Part shown: positions 5,631-6,555 of the stretch, one piece after another | Numbering within the stretch: the stretch's first letter is position 1 | Layout of the letters: every line of letters begins with the position of its first letter | Assembly (NCBI GenBank): GCA_036825155.1 | Contig: DAISYU010000159.1 | Location: 1-6,555 of the forward strand | Direction of reading: 5' to 3' | From: DSAD01 sp036825155 | GTDB taxonomy: Bacteria; Desulfobacterota; Desulfomonilia; UBA1062 | Length of the DNA stretch: 6,555 nucleotides | The notes under the pieces: generated by a model | What the model was told of the DNA's origin: nothing | Database searches by the model: none | The model's input: the letters and a program-made list of their open reading frames with translations, nothing else | Translations under genes and position numbers: made by a program

Positions 5631-6278
5631 CGGGGGCAACGCCTCGCTTATGAATCGTGTTAAACTGGCCACGAGCGCGCCTCGTAGCGACTGTAACGTT
5701 TTTTCAACGTCTTCATCTTCGGATGAGATGACCGAGAATGAATAGTAGCCGGATACGAAGCCGGCTGTTGCACATGCAATGCGGCGCAGGAGTGGTTTTG
5801 GCAGGCGATGTTTTATGACGGAATCGAGCTGATTCTCAATAGTCTCAAGGTACAGCAGGAATGGCTGTTCGATCCCTGAATAGCCTTCCTTGAGCTTCAG
5901 ATCAGCACGTCCCTGAAAATAGAGGACAAAGTCTTCCCATCGAGTGCTGAAGAACTCGATATGAACCTTGATCATGGTATCGAGCAGGCCGGGTAACTCC
6001 GTAATGTTCTCACATCGATTCTCAATGGTGGCGGCAAGTTCCCCCATGACCTGGGACATGAGGACGTTGATTACACCGGCCTTGTTCTTGAAATGGTAGT
6101 AAAAGGTTCCTTTGCCGACATCCGCCCGTTCGGTGATATCATCAATGGTGCTGAGGTCCAGGCCCTTTTCGGCGAAAACATTGCGCGCTGCATCCAGCAG
6201 TTTCTGGTGTGTAGCGCTTACCCGGCGCTGATTCCGGGTCCTTTTGGGCTGTCTCAAAATTGGTGTTTTTCCTTTCAC
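5616..6278 (-). CDS. TetR-family transcriptional regulator
   Basis: A 220-residue DNA-binding repressor-type protein. The N-terminal TetR domain is clear: KLLDAARNVFAEKGLDLSTIDDITERADVGKGTFYYHFKNKAGVI (26-70), with the helix-turn-helix around 43-64 and the diagnostic G-K-G-T-F-Y-Y-H-F-K. The C-terminal ligand domain (about 75-210) is divergent, so the inducer cannot be predicted. A longer frame reaches a TTG at 6377 but has no ribosome binding site. The GTG at 6278-6276 is preceded by GAGAGG with a 4-nt gap, gives the usual short basic arm (KGKTPILRQPKRTRNQRR) before the HTH, and leaves the 30-bp palindrome at 6312-6341 outside the coding region. A TTG ten codons... further in (6255-6257 region) is another option. 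It heads the gene row, with about 70 nt to the SpeD-like gene, so it probably controls itself and the enzymes downstream. Confidence 0.9.
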   Translation of the reverse strand: MKGKTPILRQPKRTRNQRRVSATHQKLLDAARNVFAEKGLDLSTIDDITERADVGKGTFYYHFKNKAGVINVLMSQVMGELAATIENRCENITELPGLLDTMIKVHIEFFSTRWEDFVLYFQGRADLKLKEGYSGIEQPFLLYLETIENQLDSVIKHRLPKPLLRRIACATAGFVSGYYSFSVISSEDEDVEKTLQSLRGALVASLTRFISEALPPAGPQ

Positions 6279-6311
6279 CTTACCTCTCAAACCGAACAGG
6301 CTGTCTAATTC

Positions 6312-6341
6312 GACTAAATGGTCAAAAACGATCAAATAGTC
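6312..6341. promoter_or_regulatory. 30-bp imperfect palindrome, probable TetR-family operator
   Basis: The arms GACTAAATGGTC and GATCAAATAGTC (+ strand) are related by two-fold symmetry around a 6-bp AT-rich centre; the symmetric bases are GACTA, then TG and TC on each side. On the - strand the same DNA has TTGACT, TTGATC and TTGACC in a row, and TTGACT could serve as a -35 element, although no good -10 follows. It lies 34-63 bp before the GTG start of the TetR gene, the usual place for an autoregulatory operator. Confidence 0.55.
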
Positions 6342-6555
6342 AATAGAAAAATGATCTGATTCTCGTACAGATATCAAAAAAGGAGATGCTCATAACCTGA
6401 CGTAATAACAGAGTTTTATGCAATATATAAAACACGCACCGTTTGTTTTATCCGGATAAGAATGTTGAGTATTCTGAGATATGATTTGTTGCTGGAAGAC
6501 TTATGGGCGGGACCGCCCGGGGGTAAGGGATATTCCACACGCGGCAGTATGGGAT
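6342..6555. other. Upstream non-coding region of the operon
   Basis: No gene is supported here on either strand. It is AT-rich up to about 6480 and contains a TATATT-like element on the - strand (about 6422-6427) without a matching -35, TTTTAT/ATAAAA arms around 6415-6432, a perfect 12-bp palindrome TTATCCGGATAA (6448-6459), and a GC-rich inverted repeat GGGCGG-GA-CCGCCC (6505-6518) without a T run. The promoter of the operon is probably here or at 6312-6350, but I cannot place it with confidence. Confidence 0.4.
6448..6459. promoter_or_regulatory. 12-bp perfect palindrome TTATCCGGATAA
   Basis: A perfect dyad 170 bp upstream of the TetR GTG. A related dyad GATAA-G-TTATC (5563-5573) sits in the gap before the SpeD-like gene. 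Shared TTATC half-sites might mark binding by a second regulator; the words are short and could be chance. Confidence 0.3.

Noticed and set aside
6279..6377. N-terminal extension of the TetR protein by 33 residues from a TTG
   Set aside because: No Shine-Dalgarno precedes the TTG, the added residues are not typical of the family, and they would include the putative operator.
6505..6518. GGGCGG-GA-CCGCCC as an intrinsic terminator of a neighbouring gene
   Set aside because: Strong stem, but no T run on either side.
514..6539. 11-bp direct repeat GATATTCCACA at 514-524 and 6529-6539, flanking the operon like attachment sites
   Set aside because: Several 11-bp matches are expected by chance in a window of this size (about 2x10^7 pairs against 4.2x10^6 words), and no integrase is present.

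Overview
The window holds a compact, single-strand biosynthetic-looking operon, apparently bacterial. It has Shine-Dalgarno sites of the GGAG/AGGAGG type, a TetR-family regulator, a rho-independent terminator and roughly balanced base composition. The gene families would fit an anaerobic bacterium such as a Desulfobacterota member, but that placement is a guess; nothing in the window fixes the taxon.

Layout on the + coordinate. Positions 3-65 are the last 20 codons of a + strand gene, probably a thiamine-diphosphate (acetolactate-synthase-like) enzyme. Positions 66-544 are non-coding: a loose ~30-bp AGGCAG repeat, a + strand terminator (267-295), a short repeat pair, and a GGGGACAG-type end that recalls a decayed mobile element. 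From 545 to about 6278 every gene is on the - strand. In transcription order they are a TetR regulator (6278-5616), a SpeD-like pyruvoyl-enzyme homologue (5544-5155), a BioF2/FemAB-like GNAT acyltransferase (5152-4193), an ATP-grasp ligase resembling L-amino-acid ligases (4200-2896), a fold-type-III PLP decarboxylase (2920-1613) and, after a 162-bp gap with its own strong ribosome binding site, an acetoacetate-decarboxylase superfamily protein (1450-545). Positions 6279-6555 are upstream regulatory DNA with a 30-bp imperfect palindrome next to the regulator's probable GTG start.

How the genes may work together (inference): the four central genes are separated by 2 nt or overlap by 8 and 25 bp, so they are probably translationally coupled and act in one pathway. 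The set combines two likely amide/acyl-bond-forming enzymes (ATP-grasp and GNAT) with members of three mechanistically unrelated decarboxylase families (pyruvoyl, PLP, lysine Schiff base). No aminopropyltransferase, carrier protein, transporter or NRPS/PKS module is present, so it is not an ordinary polyamine operon. A small amide or amine metabolite built from amino-acid-like precursors, under local TetR control, is the most economical reading. I do not recognise the cluster as a described pathway.
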